Of a stretch of DNA of 64,000 nt, positions 47,468 through 56,719 are shown in pieces. Under the pieces are notes generated by a model. That model saw only the letters and a program-made list of their open reading frames with translations. It did not search any database and was not told the origin of the DNA. Source of the DNA: Fimbriimonadales bacterium (GTDB taxonomy: Bacteria; Armatimonadota; Fimbriimonadia; Fimbriimonadales; GBS-DC); the NCBI GenBank assembly GCA_025998675.1, contig AP024673.1, positions 1,825,221-1,889,220 of the forward strand, written 5' to 3'. Positions within the stretch are counted from its first letter, which is position 1, and each line of letters begins with the position of its first letter. Position numbers and translations under genes: made by a program.

Positions 47468-49098
47468 CTGATGTTTGTCATTTCCATCAGGCGTGAACAT
47501 ATGCCGCAGACCCCAGAATCCACCCAAAAGTCCGCTCAAAACGCCCCACAAAACCCCAAAAACACCCCCAAACACACCCAATCCCTCACCAACGAAACGC
47601 CCCCAACCAGATCCATAGCCCCTCCCGACACCACCAACACCCACACAACCCATTTTTCGCCCCTTTACCCAAACAGCACCCACAGCCCCCTGAAGCCCAG
47701 TTTTCCAACAACACCCCCCAACGAACATCCCGCAACACCTCCCGCAAAGTCCAACGACGCTCACCCCCAGCCCGCAACCACCCCCACGCCCGATACCCGC
47801 TCAACACCAACACCCCATACACCCACGCGCTCCACGACACGCTCCGCTCCCCACTCACCAACCCCCAGCACGGCTTCTCCCCCAGCCCAAACCCGCTCTT
47901 GAGGCTCCGAAAACACACCTCTATCTCCCAACGCTGCCACAACAACCCCACCAACCGCTCCAACGCCAACGGCAACTGCCAGCCCCCCTGACCATCCCCA
48001 ACCGCTTGCACCCAGAACGCCTGCGGCGCACGGGTCTTCTCTCGCTTGCGCCGCTTGCGACGCCCCCGCACAAGAATCACGAAAAACACCGGCGCCCCCC
48101 AGTCTTTGCGACGACACGGACCCAGCACCCGCACAGGAACCCGTATCGCGCGCCCCCGCGCGTGTATCTGAACCATCTGCCAGCCTGTGCGCCCCTGCCA
48201 CACCTCGCACGGACGCCACCAACGCGCCCCATACACCCGCCGACGCCCCCGACCCGTGTGCGCCTCAGGCAGGTCGCACCAGAGCGAGTCGCGCCGCGCA
48301 CGGGCACAACAGACCGTGTTGGGCAACAGCAGCGTACCCCACGCTTTCGTGTCGCCCCGCCCGTCGCCGACGCAGACCAACAACTGCTGCGTGCGCCCTG
48401 CCGCATCCAGCGTCGCACGCACCCGTCGCACGCCTTCTATCCAGCCCGCTATCTCCGAGCGACGGGAACCCTCTTGGGCACGGGCGCAGCGTTGGGAGAA
48501 TGCAGGCAGCCACTCAATCGGGACGCAGCGGGCGTTGCCGTCGTCGGGGGGCACAAGCGCGCCGAGCATCACAAAGCTCTGCGCCCAGCGTAGTCCGCGC
48601 GCGAAGGGGGCGTTTTGAGGGTTTTGTCGCCAGAAGGCGCCGGGAATAGACTTGCCTGTTCGGGGGACGGTCGTGCCGTCGGCGATGACGCAGTAGGGCT
48701 GTTCGGGCGGGCAGTGTTGGAGGGTGTGCAGGCGCAGGGTGTGAAAAGCGTCGTCGGGTTGGAAGTAGCGTTGGAAGAGGCGATAGGCGGCGGGGCGTGG
48801 GTGGGTTCGGTGGGGCTGGTGGGTGCGTTCCAGTTGGGCGATGGTTTTGTGGGTGGGTGCGAGGAGTTCGGCGTAGAGGAGTTGTCGGAGGGTTTGGTTA
48901 GGTTCTGGGCGTTGGGTGCGTGTGGGGAGTTGTTGGAGGAGTTGCTGGAGGTGGTATACTGGGTGTGTTATTGGGTTAGCTCCATCGGGTTGCTCCTGTG
49001 TGTGGATTGGTGTTTTCATAGTGTGCAGGAGATACCCGATGGAGCGTTTTTCTGTCAAGGGGTGGGCGCAGCGGGTGAGGAGAAATGACAAACATCAG
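47468..49098. mobile_element. Complete insertion sequence, 1631 bp, IS4-like
   Basis: Perfect 17-bp terminal inverted repeats: CTGATGTTTGTCATTTC at 47468-47484 and its complement at 49082-49098. A 21-bp direct duplication of target flanks it (47447-47467 and 49099-49119), longer than the 9-13 bp usual for IS4 relatives. It contains one transposase gene on the minus strand and looks intact, inserted within the stem of a dispersed hairpin repeat. Confidence 0.9.
47586..49019 (-). CDS. DDE transposase of the IS4-like group
   Basis: 477 aa from ATG 49019 (the frame is open into the right inverted repeat). Candidate catalytic residues: Asp in CVIADGTTVPRTGKSIPGAFW, Asp in LLVCVGDGRGDTKAWG and Glu in the YREK-type signature RWEIEVCFRSLKSGFGLGEK. 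Between them is an Arg-rich beta region. The C-terminal 70 residues are Trp/Gly/Cys-rich, reflecting the very C-biased plus strand. It should be a full-length, probably active enzyme. IS family placement (IS4/IS701/IS1634 side) is uncertain. Confidence 0.85.
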   Translation of the reverse strand: MKTPIHTQEQPDGANPITHPVYHLQQLLQQLPTRTQRPEPNQTLRQLLYAELLAPTHKTIAQLERTHQPHRTHPRPAAYRLFQRYFQPDDAFHTLRLHTLQHCPPEQPYCVIADGTTVPRTGKSIPGAFWRQNPQNAPFARGLRWAQSFVMLGALVPPDDGNARCVPIEWLPAFSQRCARAQEGSRRSEIAGWIEGVRRVRATLDAAGRTQQLLVCVGDGRGDTKAWGTLLLPNTVCCARARRDSLWCDLPEAHTGRGRRRVYGARWWRPCEVWQGRTGWQMVQIHARGRAIRVPVRVLGPCRRKDWGAPVFFVILVRGRRKRRKREKTRAPQAFWVQAVGDGQGGWQLPLALERLVGLLWQRWEIEVCFRSLKSGFGLGEKPCWGLVSGERSVSWSAWVYGVLVLSGYRAWGWLRAGGERRWTLREVLRDVRWGVLLENWASGGCGCCLGKGAKNGLCGCWWCREGLWIWLGAFRW

Positions 49099-49165
49099 CG
49101 CGGAAGCTCCGCTTCCGCACTCCATAAATTACTGCTTTACGAACTATGAGCCGCCGATCGGTATA
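49099..49165. repeat. Right part of the interrupted hairpin repeat
   Basis: Begins with the 21-bp target duplication and continues CTCCATAAATTACTGC … to GATCGGTATA, matching 14550-14613. Confidence 0.85.
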
Positions 49166-49516
49166 ACAAACGAAGCCAGCCTGCGCTGGCTCCCCGTAGC
49201 TTGGGTATCCTGCCCAAAATCAAGCGCAGGATGCGCTTGCTACTTCAGCCGACGAAGGTCGGCTTTGTGTAATAGGAACGGCTTCAGCCGTCTGGCACAA
49301 ACGCCCCACATTCCGTTGCTTGCCCGCTTTCTTGGATTGTTTCTAATTACAAAGTCTGACCCGCCGATCGGTATTAAGTATCTCTGCGTTGGAATTGCCG
49401 CATGTGTGCGACTCGTCGTTTTTAGGGGGCGCGGATGCGCGAACAGAGAGACTGCCGAAAACTCTCTGCAACAGCACTTAGTCGTTGACGGCGAGGTCTG
49501 TCTACAAGGGGCGCGC
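49166..49516. other. Intergenic region with further repeat pieces
   Basis: No credible gene. 49345-49373 holds another copy of the dispersed end (GACCCGCCGATCGGTATTAA). GGAACGGCTTCAGCCGTC at about 49273-49290 recurs in related form at 55239-55256. If the two 37-base repeats downstream are a CRISPR array, its leader would lie at the right of this stretch. Confidence 0.45.
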
Positions 49517-49627
49517 GTTTCAATTAGCACCCACCCTTGGGGGTGAATGCTACGCCGCACCCGTCGTAGGCGTCGGGCGCGTCGCCCTCTGTTTCAATTA
49601 GCACCCACCCTTGGGGGTAAATGCTAC
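49517..49627. CRISPR. Two-repeat CRISPR-like array
   Basis: A 37-base unit starting GTTTCAATTAGCACCCACCC occurs at 49517-49553 and 49591-49627, separated by a 37-base unique spacer (49554-49590). The units differ at one position near the end, as terminal repeats often do. The unit can fold (AGCACCC with GGGTGAATGCT). No cas gene in the window, so it is either an orphan or remnant array or a chance duplicated element. Confidence 0.5.
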
Positions 49628-50035
49628 GGTATAGTCTACCTCATCACATCCCCCCTTTGTCAAGTCCTGCGCGCGCTTCTTAACAATTGACCCCCCATTT
49701 TGAACTCAACGCCCGTGGCGAACCTCGACTCGATTTGAACTCAAGTGCGAATTTGGGGGAGGTTCGCCACTTTTGTAGGGTTTTCTGGCGGTTGGCGTGT
49801 GGGTGTGTTTTTGGGGTGTTTTTGAGTTCAGATTTTGGGGGTGGTGTGAGGTTATCTGGGGGTGTTTTGGGTGTTGAGTTCAGATATTTAGCGTGGCTAA
49901 GGAGTTGGCGAAGGTCTGTAGACATTTGATTCAAGTTTAAGTGGGTGGGAGGTTCGCCAGAAGTTTAGCGTGGCTAAGGATTCGCTGACTGGCTGCTGGC
50001 AGGAGTTGGGACGCACAGTGCGAATCGTCGGGCTG
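49628..50035. other. Intergenic region with short direct and inverted repeats
   Basis: No gene seen. GGCGAACCTC (49717-49726) is complementary to GAGGTTCGCC (49759-49768). TTTAGCGTGGCTAAGGA occurs twice (about 49889-49905 and 49965-49981). GAGTTCAGAT occurs twice between 49820 and 49890. G/T-rich on the plus strand. Confidence 0.5.
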
Positions 50036-51415
50036 ATGAAGACGGCGGTGATTTTATGCGCAGGTCGGGGCGCGCGTTTCTGGCCGTACAACGAGGTGCG
50101 CCACAAGGCGGCGACTCCTGTGATGAATCGCCCGAATGTGCGGCGGCTGGCGGAGTCGCTGCGTCAGGCGGGCGTCGAGCGGCTGATTGTGGTGGTCGGG
50201 GCGTATGAGGCGTCGGTGCGCGCTGCGCTGCACGATTTCGAGGCGCCCGTCGCCTTCATCCGCCAGAACCCGCCGACGGGCACGGCGCACGCGGTGCAGC
50301 ACGCGCTGCCGCTGATTGGCGACGAGCCGTTTCTGGTGGCATACGGCGACATTGTGACCCCGCCCGAAACCATCCGCCGCCTGATGGAGGCGTTCCAGCA
50401 GTCGGGCGCGCTGGCGGCGGTCGTGGCGCAGCCGTACCTGCCGGAGCATGACCCGCGCGACTGGATTGGCGCAATCGTGCGCGAGGGCGCGCTGCGGCGC
50501 ATCGAGGGGCACAGCGCGGACACGAACTACCGCCTGGGCGGGCTGTATGCGTTCCAGCCGCACATTCGCGCCGCGCTGGACGCCCATCCGGGGCTGATGA
50601 CCAGCGTGCCCGTCGGCGGCATGCCCCCGCTGGAAGCCGAGCTGGCGCAGACCCTGCAGACGCTGCTGGAACAGGGGCAGGACATCCCCATCGTGGAGCC
50701 TGCGGGCTTTCTGGTGGATATGGACAAGCCGTGGCACCTGTGGGAGGCGAACGCGCGCTGGCTGGACTACGAAGCGAGCCGACTGGAGAGCGACCGCATC
50801 AGCAAGACCGCCCAGATCGACGACTCCGCTGAAATCTATGGCAGGCTGGTCGTGGAAGACGGCGCGGTGATTGGCAAGCGGGTGGTGATTCGGGGCAACT
50901 GTTTTGTGGAACGCGAGGCGCATCTGACCAACGGCGCGATGGTGATGGGCGCGGCGGCGATTGGCGCACGGAGCTACCTGCGCGACTACTGCCATCTGTC
51001 GGGCGGCACGGTGGTCGGCAGCGGGTGCATCGTCGGGCACGGCGCGGAGATGGACGGCGTGATGCTGGAGGGCAGCTTCCTGTTCCATTACTGCGAGATT
51101 ATGGGCGTGGTGGGGCAGCGGGTGGACATCGGCGCGGCGACGGTGTGCGGCACGCTGCGCTTCGACGACGGCGACACGGTTCACACCGTGCGCGGGCGAC
51201 GCGAGCGACCCGACTTCGGCGCGAACGGCACCTACTTCGGCGACTTCTCGCGTACAGGCGTGAATGTGATTACCATGCCCGGCGTCAAAATCGGCGCGTA
51301 CTCGTGCGTCGGCGCGGGGATTGTGGTCTACGAGGACATCCCCAGCCACAAACTGGTCCTGCTGAAGCAGGAGCTGGTCTACCGCGACTGGGGACCGGAA
51401 CGATACGGGTGGTGA
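50036..51415 (+). CDS. Sugar nucleotidyltransferase with left-handed beta-helix (GlmU-like)
   Basis: 459 aa. The N-terminal nucleotidyltransferase domain (KTAVILCAGRGARFWPYNEVRHKAATPVMNRP) has the conserved G-x-G-x-R-like loop and Lys; VAYGDIVTP is the metal-binding Asp region. From about residue 265 a hexapeptide left-handed beta helix follows (AQIDDSAEIYGRLVVEDGAVIGKRVVIRGN … GVNVITMPGVKIGAYSCVGAGIVVYEDI). It resembles GlmU and related bifunctional enzymes; UDP-GlcNAc synthesis is possible but the acetyltransferase residues were not confirmed. ATG 50036 chosen; no strong ribosome site. It heads the surface-polysaccharide cluster. Confidence 0.88.
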   Translation: MKTAVILCAGRGARFWPYNEVRHKAATPVMNRPNVRRLAESLRQAGVERLIVVVGAYEASVRAALHDFEAPVAFIRQNPPTGTAHAVQHALPLIGDEPFLVAYGDIVTPPETIRRLMEAFQQSGALAAVVAQPYLPEHDPRDWIGAIVREGALRRIEGHSADTNYRLGGLYAFQPHIRAALDAHPGLMTSVPVGGMPPLEAELAQTLQTLLEQGQDIPIVEPAGFLVDMDKPWHLWEANARWLDYEASRLESDRISKTAQIDDSAEIYGRLVVEDGAVIGKRVVIRGNCFVEREAHLTNGAMVMGAAAIGARSYLRDYCHLSGGTVVGSGCIVGHGAEMDGVMLEGSFLFHYCEIMGVVGQRVDIGAATVCGTLRFDDGDTVHTVRGRRERPDFGANGTYFGDFSRTGVNVITMPGVKIGAYSCVGAGIVVYEDIPSHKLVLLKQELVYRDWGPERYGW

Positions 51416-52980
51416 TGCAACGCTTCTTGCTGGCGTTGACGGCGACGGGAATCGGGCTGTTTGCCCTGATTAAGCCCGTTCATATCGATGATACGGTCGT
51501 GTTGCATGTGGCGCAGAACATTTTGCACGATCCGTTGCGTCCGTTCGCGGGCGACTTTTTCTGGCTGGAAGAGCCGCAGCCGCTGGCGCAGGTCACGACC
51601 AACCCGCCGCTGGTGAGCTACTGGCTTGCGCCGTGGATTGCGCTGGCGGGCTACCGCGAGTGGGTGTTGCACCTGTCGTTTGCGCCGTTTCTCGCGCTGC
51701 TGATGTGGGGCATGCATCGTCTGGCGACGCGCTGGCTGGGGGCGTCGTGGGCGTGGTGGGCGGTGGGCTGGCTGATGCTGTCGCCTGCGGTGCTGCCGGG
51801 CATGAACCTGATGCGCGATGTGCCCGCGCTGGCGCTGCTGGTGGGCGGGCTGGCGTGCTGGGTGGAGGGCGTGGAGCGTCGCGGGGCGCGCTGGCTGCTG
51901 ATGGGCGCGCTGCTGACGGGGCTGGCGGGGCTGGCGAAATACACCGCGCTCATCGGCATTCCCCTGATCGGGCTGTACGCGCTGCAGCGGCGCGCGTATG
52001 GGGCGCTGGGCTGGCTGCCGATTGCACTCACACCCATCGCGGGCTGGTCGGCGTGGAACCTGTGGGTAGATGGACAGGTACACCTGCTGTACCTGTGGCA
52101 GGAACGGCGGGGCGGCGCGCCGTGGACGGCGAAGCTGTTGCCAGGCATCGTCGGGCTGGGCGCGAGTACCCTGCTGTTCGTGGGCGGCAGGCGATGGTTC
52201 ATAGACGCACTGGGGCAGGGCTGGCGCTGGAAAGTTGCGCTGCTTGTAGCAATCGGCGGGCTGGCGCTGTGGGGGCATCTCACGCAGTTCGCAGGACAGC
52301 CCGTGTATGAGCAGACGCTGGTCTGGCTGCTGGCAGGCGCGACGGTACTGGGGCTGGCGCTGCTGGCGAGCGCGCCCGACGACGCTGCGCCCGTATCCCG
52401 ATTCCTGCGTGTGTGGCTGCTAATCGCGCTGGCGGCGGCGGTTTGGGGCGTGCCCTTTCAGGCGATGCGCCATCTGCTGTACGCGCTGCCGCCGCTGATC
52501 CTATTGCTGACGCTGTGGGTGGGCAGGAACCTGAACCTGTTGCTGGCGCAGGGGGTGCTGTGTCTGGCGGTCATCGCGGCGGACTACGACTACGCTGTGC
52601 GCTACAAGCGAGGCGCCGCCGCCTACGCCGAGCTGTTTCGGGGCGAGCGGGTCTGGTACGCAGGGTCGTGGGGCTGGATGTTCTACGCCGAGCAGCAGGG
52701 CTTCCGCAAGTTGTTGCCCGACGGCGCGGGGCTGCAGCGCGGCGATATTGTGGTTATCCCCGAGCGCGTCTATAAGGGCAAGACGCCGCCCGATTTGCAC
52801 CGCCATCTCGTGTTGTTGGACGAGACGCCCTGTTTGCCGACGCTGCCCCTGCGCACGATGGACTTTCGCGGGGCGGCGTATTACGCCCTGATCCGCACGA
52901 ACGCGCCGTTCCGATTCAGCCTGCACTGGGACGAGCCGCTGGAGATTCGCCGCGCCTACCGATGGACGCCCCCACGCTGA
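51415..52980 (+). CDS. Polytopic glycosyltransferase (GT39/ArnT-like)
   Basis: 521 aa with about 10-12 transmembrane helices. The first periplasmic loop has the DD pair (VHIDDTVVLHVAQNILHDP) and the LAQVTTNPPLVSYWL segment seen in dolichyl-phosphate-mannose or undecaprenyl-phosphate-arabinose transferases. It should transfer a lipid-linked sugar to an acceptor at the outer face. The start overlaps the previous stop (TGATG). The following GT2 gene overlaps its 3' end by 19 bases and probably makes the lipid-linked donor. Confidence 0.85.
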   Translation: MQRFLLALTATGIGLFALIKPVHIDDTVVLHVAQNILHDPLRPFAGDFFWLEEPQPLAQVTTNPPLVSYWLAPWIALAGYREWVLHLSFAPFLALLMWGMHRLATRWLGASWAWWAVGWLMLSPAVLPGMNLMRDVPALALLVGGLACWVEGVERRGARWLLMGALLTGLAGLAKYTALIGIPLIGLYALQRRAYGALGWLPIALTPIAGWSAWNLWVDGQVHLLYLWQERRGGAPWTAKLLPGIVGLGASTLLFVGGRRWFIDALGQGWRWKVALLVAIGGLALWGHLTQFAGQPVYEQTLVWLLAGATVLGLALLASAPDDAAPVSRFLRVWLLIALAAAVWGVPFQAMRHLLYALPPLILLLTLWVGRNLNLLLAQGVLCLAVIAADYDYAVRYKRGAAAYAELFRGERVWYAGSWGWMFYAEQQGFRKLLPDGAGLQRGDIVVIPERVYKGKTPPDLHRHLVLLDETPCLPTLPLRTMDFRGAAYYALIRTNAPFRFSLHWDEPLEIRRAYRWTPPR

Positions 52981-53660
52981 GCCTGATTGTGCCGCTGTAT
53001 AACGAGGCGCCGAACCTGCCGCCCCTGCTGGAGGCGTGTACGGCGGCGTTGACGCGCACGGGCGAGTCGTGGGAGATAGTGCTGATTGACGACGGCAGCG
53101 ACGACGGGAGCGCAGCGTTTATTCAGCAGGGGGCGCAAGCTGACCCGCGCGTGCGCTTTGTGCGCCACCCCCAGCGACTGGGCAAGACACAGGCGTATGC
53201 GACGGGCTTCCGCGCGGCGCGGGGGCAGTACCTGTTCACCATAGACGCCGACCTGCAGGAAGACCCGACGGCGATCCCCGCGATGCTGACGCGCCTGCGC
53301 ACGGACGCCGACATGGTGGTCGGCTGGCGCAGGGTGCGGCGCGACCCGCTGCCAAAGGTGCTGGCGTCGCGGGTGTTCAACGCGGCGCTGCGCTGGGGGC
53401 TGCGCCTGCCCCTGCACGACGCGAACTGCGGCTTCAAAGGCATGCAGCGCGCCGTCGCCAACGCGCTGCTGCCCTATCTGGAGCGCGATTTCCATCGCTA
53501 CCTGCCGCTGATTGCGCATCGGCTGGGGTTCCGTGTGGTGGAGGTGGTCGTGGCGCATCGTCCGCGCGCCTGCGGGCGTTCGCGCTACGGGCTGGAGCGC
53601 TACGGGCGCGCCGCCGCCGACCTGTGGGCGGTGTTGCAACGGCTGCGTCGCTTCGATTGA
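52962..53660 (+). CDS. Family 2 glycosyltransferase (polyprenyl-phosphate sugar synthase type)
   Basis: 232 aa GT-A fold. SLIVPLYNEAPNLPPLLE, the nucleotide-binding VLIDDGSDDGS and the DxD-like TIDADLQEDP segment are clear. It resembles dolichol/undecaprenyl-phosphate mannose or glucose synthases but lacks C-terminal membrane helices. Together with the GT39-like protein it forms a donor-maker/transferase pair. Overlap by 19 bases implies coupled translation. Confidence 0.9.
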   Translation: MDAPTLSLIVPLYNEAPNLPPLLEACTAALTRTGESWEIVLIDDGSDDGSAAFIQQGAQADPRVRFVRHPQRLGKTQAYATGFRAARGQYLFTIDADLQEDPTAIPAMLTRLRTDADMVVGWRRVRRDPLPKVLASRVFNAALRWGLRLPLHDANCGFKGMQRAVANALLPYLERDFHRYLPLIAHRLGFRVVEVVVAHRPRACGRSRYGLERYGRAAADLWAVLQRLRRFD

Positions 53661-53674
53661 ACTCTCCCAGAGTG

Positions 53675-53755
53675 CATACTGTAGCAGGTGTTCGAGACGC
53701 TCCAGCAGATGCACCACCAGCTGCTCCGCACGCCCCCACCGTCAACGAAGGGACG
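53675..53755 (-). pseudogene. Remnant of a second GT4 gene start
   Basis: The minus strand encodes AEQLVVHLLERLEHL, closely matching AEQLVVHLLEHLD of the GT4 gene at 55335-56495. Nothing else of the gene remains, so it is probably a duplicated fragment. Confidence 0.45.
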
Positions 53756-53771
53756 ATATTTTAGCATACCC

Positions 53772-55205
53772 CTAACCACCCCGCCGCGCCTGCGCCAGCA
53801 TCCCCAGTATCTCACGCATCTGCCGCAGGCTGGCAGGTTGCCCCAGCAATCCTGCAGCAACCAGATACAACCACCAGCTCAGCCATGGCGCAAGCAGCGC
53901 CGCGATCATCCCCCCCGTCCACAGAAGCGTCACCCCGTACTGGACGCGCCCAATGTGACGGAGTACCCCCAGATGACGCATCCAACAGCCTGGCAAGATA
54001 GCCAGCAAATCGGCACAGTTGAACACCAGAAGCCTATACTCTGGAGGCGAAATAACCAATCCAATATATGTTATCAAAAACAAAAGTATAATATATACGG
54101 TATTAGCATTCAAAACTAATCTTGCTTGTTTCCTCACCATAAGCGCGGAAGCATGAATAGAGAACAGTGCGCCGATAAGTGTGCGTGTTCCCATGAGCGT
54201 GAACACCATCAGCAGCGACGGAATGTTCCAGCGCTCTCCCAGCACATAGGGCAATATGAAGAGCCCAGCCGCCGCGAATGCGGCAAACAAAGCTCCCAGC
54301 GCCAGCGTCTGCAGTTGGATTACTTCCTGGATAGCGCGCAGCAGGCGTGTGGTATCGTCCTGAATTCGTGCGAATGCAGGGATTGATAGTCGCGAGGCAG
54401 TTTCTTTGACGAATGTGAGCATACTAATGAATCGACGCGCCAGTGCGACATACCCCACGGCTTCACTGCCCGCAAGCGGCAGTAAGAGCATCGATGGCGC
54501 GAGGTTTTGCAACTGATGCACCCAGTCCGATAACGCCACAGAGAAGCCGTATCGGAGCATCGGACGCAGCTCCGCACGGTTCCAGTAGTGGCGCGGACGG
54601 TAGCGCGAGGCAGTGAAAAAACCTGCGACTGTCACCAGCTGACTTGCCCAGAATCCCGCTACCATCGCCCACACGCCGAAACCAGTCAACGCCATGGGGA
54701 TCGCAGCACAGTAAAAGGCGACCTGCGCTCCTATCTCCACAAGCGCCGTTTTACGATAATCCAGCTCGCGCTCCAGCAGTGCCAGTGGTACCGCGCTGAC
54801 AAGCGCCAGCGGCAGTCCTCCCAGCAAAGTCAGAAGCACAGGAATGAACCCCTCCGTGCGCACCCAGTAGTGCCCCAAGGCGAGCATCAGTCCGCCGATA
54901 ATAATCGTCAGCAGTAGCCCATACCCCAGCAGCCACCAGAACGCCAGATGGAACAGTTCCAACGGCGCGTCGCGTCGCTCACGAACAAGGTAAATATTCA
55001 CCCCCATTTTGCCAATCGTGACCATGTAGGTGAAAATAGCTGCTACAGAGTTATATAAGCCGTAGTTTGCGGGACCGATAATGCGCGTCAGGAACAAAGC
55101 GCCCAGAAGCCCAAGAATGACCATCGCCCCGTGCCGTGCCGTGAGGTACACACCACCTGTGAGCGCTTTGGAGCGCAGGGAATCCCTGTCTGATTGACGC
55201 GACAT
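53772..55205 (-). CDS. Polysaccharide flippase (Wzx/MurJ-like, MOP superfamily)
   Basis: 477 aa, about 14 transmembrane helices spread along the chain. The N-terminus (LRSKALTGGVYLTARHGAMVILGLLGALFLTRIIGPANYGLYN) and the middle (FSVALSDWVHQLQNLAPSMLL … GYVALARRFISMLTF) match the lipopolysaccharide/teichoic-acid exporter group. It would flip a lipid-linked repeat unit across the membrane. It is convergent with the GT2 gene and co-directional with the GT4 gene. Confidence 0.9.
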   Translation of the reverse strand: MSRQSDRDSLRSKALTGGVYLTARHGAMVILGLLGALFLTRIIGPANYGLYNSVAAIFTYMVTIGKMGVNIYLVRERRDAPLELFHLAFWWLLGYGLLLTIIIGGLMLALGHYWVRTEGFIPVLLTLLGGLPLALVSAVPLALLERELDYRKTALVEIGAQVAFYCAAIPMALTGFGVWAMVAGFWASQLVTVAGFFTASRYRPRHYWNRAELRPMLRYGFSVALSDWVHQLQNLAPSMLLLPLAGSEAVGYVALARRFISMLTFVKETASRLSIPAFARIQDDTTRLLRAIQEVIQLQTLALGALFAAFAAAGLFILPYVLGERWNIPSLLMVFTLMGTRTLIGALFSIHASALMVRKQARLVLNANTVYIILLFLITYIGLVISPPEYRLLVFNCADLLAILPGCWMRHLGVLRHIGRVQYGVTLLWTGGMIAALLAPWLSWWLYLVAAGLLGQPASLRQMREILGMLAQARRGG

Positions 55206-55334
55206 GCCAGACTCAATTATGGCAGATTCGGCGTTGTCTCCATGGGAACGGTTTCAGCCGTCGGGCAGAGGCGCTCTTCTGCACGCTTTGGACGCGCTCG
55301 AACGGCTTGCCGAACTGTATTGCACCAATTGGTT

Positions 55335-56495
55335 TTAGCTACGATTACGCTGGTTTTTCTCAAGTAGATGTGTATAAAGTTGCTCGTATCCACGCACGGT
55401 GAGGCGAATGTCGAAATGCTCCATCGCGTGCTGGCGCGCCGCTGCGCCCATCGTCTGCCGTCGGGCAGGGCTATCGACCATCGTCTGCAGTGCCCCTGCC
55501 AGCGCGTCCCTGTCTTCGGACGGAACCAGCAAGCCTGTCTCACCATGCTGCACCAACTCAGGCACGCCCCCAACTGCCGTACTGACCACGGGTAGCCCCG
55601 CCGCCATCGCCTCCATTACCGACAGCGGGTTGCCCTCCACGCGCGAAGACAGCACAAAAGCATCCGAAGCGTTCAGGATATCCGCTACATCTGCGCGCAC
55701 CCCCAGAAAGCGCACCCGCGCCTGCAGCCCCAGCGCGTCGACCTGTTCACGCGCCTTTTCTTGCAGCTCACCCCCACCGACCAGCAACAGGTACAGCGGC
55801 GCAGACGGCGACTGCACCCGCGCAAACGCCTCAATCAGCAATGCATGGTTCTTCGGCGGGGCAAAGCGTCCGACATGGGTCAGCACGATGGCGTGCGGCT
55901 CAAGTCCGTGCGCCCTGCGCCACTGGAGGCGCCTGTCGGCATCAGGCGCGTACTCGTCGGTCGGAATACCGTTGGGAATCAGCGGCGGGTCAGGATAGCC
56001 GTAGACCCTCTGGATGCTGGCGCGTATCTCTTCCGCAATTGCCACAGGTACCACATGCCCCACGCGATACCGAAACGCCAACGACCGTACCACTGGACCC
56101 ATCCGAAATCCAATGTCCCTTTCTGCCAGGCTATGTACCGTGTAGACCCGTGCAGGTGTGCGATAGCGAAGCATGAGTGGATAAGCGTAGTTGAGCGCAA
56201 CCAGGTGCGTATGCACCACCGCCGGGCGGTACTGGCGAAAGAGTGCATTCAGCATGCGCAGCACGCGCATGCTCATCGTGTTGCCCTTGTCCAGAAAGTG
56301 TAGCGGGATGCCCAGCTGTTGCACGCGCGCCTCTAAGTGCGAACCTGTGGGGGGTTGCAGACAGATACACACAGGCATAAACTGATCACGATCCAGATGC
56401 TCCAGCAGGTGTACCACCAACTGCTCTGCACCCGCTGGTACGAGAGAGGCAATGATTTGGAATACAGTTCTCTGAGATGTTCTAATTTTTATCAT
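55335..56495 (-). CDS. Family 4 glycosyltransferase
   Basis: 386 aa GT-B fold. Donor-site motifs are visible: THVGRFAPPKNHALLIEAF, LVGGGELQEKAR, and the E-x7-E-type segment SSRVEGNPLSVMEAMAAGLPVVSTAVGGVPELVQ. The N-terminal acceptor domain opens with VFQIIASLVPAGAEQLVVHLLEHLD. It likely adds a hexose during surface glycan assembly. The upstream flank is AT-rich; no strong ribosome site. A truncated copy of its start lies at 53675-53755. Confidence 0.92.
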   Translation of the reverse strand: MIKIRTSQRTVFQIIASLVPAGAEQLVVHLLEHLDRDQFMPVCICLQPPTGSHLEARVQQLGIPLHFLDKGNTMSMRVLRMLNALFRQYRPAVVHTHLVALNYAYPLMLRYRTPARVYTVHSLAERDIGFRMGPVVRSLAFRYRVGHVVPVAIAEEIRASIQRVYGYPDPPLIPNGIPTDEYAPDADRRLQWRRAHGLEPHAIVLTHVGRFAPPKNHALLIEAFARVQSPSAPLYLLLVGGGELQEKAREQVDALGLQARVRFLGVRADVADILNASDAFVLSSRVEGNPLSVMEAMAAGLPVVSTAVGGVPELVQHGETGLLVPSEDRDALAGALQTMVDSPARRQTMGAAARQHAMEHFDIRLTVRGYEQLYTHLLEKNQRNRS

Positions 56496-56719
56496 ACTTA
56501 TATTAATGAATAGTAAAATTTATCTTGAAACGGCATCCTAATAGTGGGTACCCACCCATTCCAATGCTCCAGCATTGCCCGAAGCAGTATACGCGGCTCA
56601 AGGGTCTGTTGAGTTGCCATTGGCATTAATTATGGCACACTTTGCAGGAAGAAGTACCCTGAGTGGTATGTCGGTTCCTCAAGAGGCGATTCAGGCAGCT
56701 GTGGATAAGCCAGAGGCTA
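56496..56719. other. Intergenic region upstream of the GT4 gene
   Basis: AT-rich for the first 45 bases, then no recognisable gene. It contains the small inverted repeat CAATGCTCCAGCATTG (56561-56576). Confidence 0.35.
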
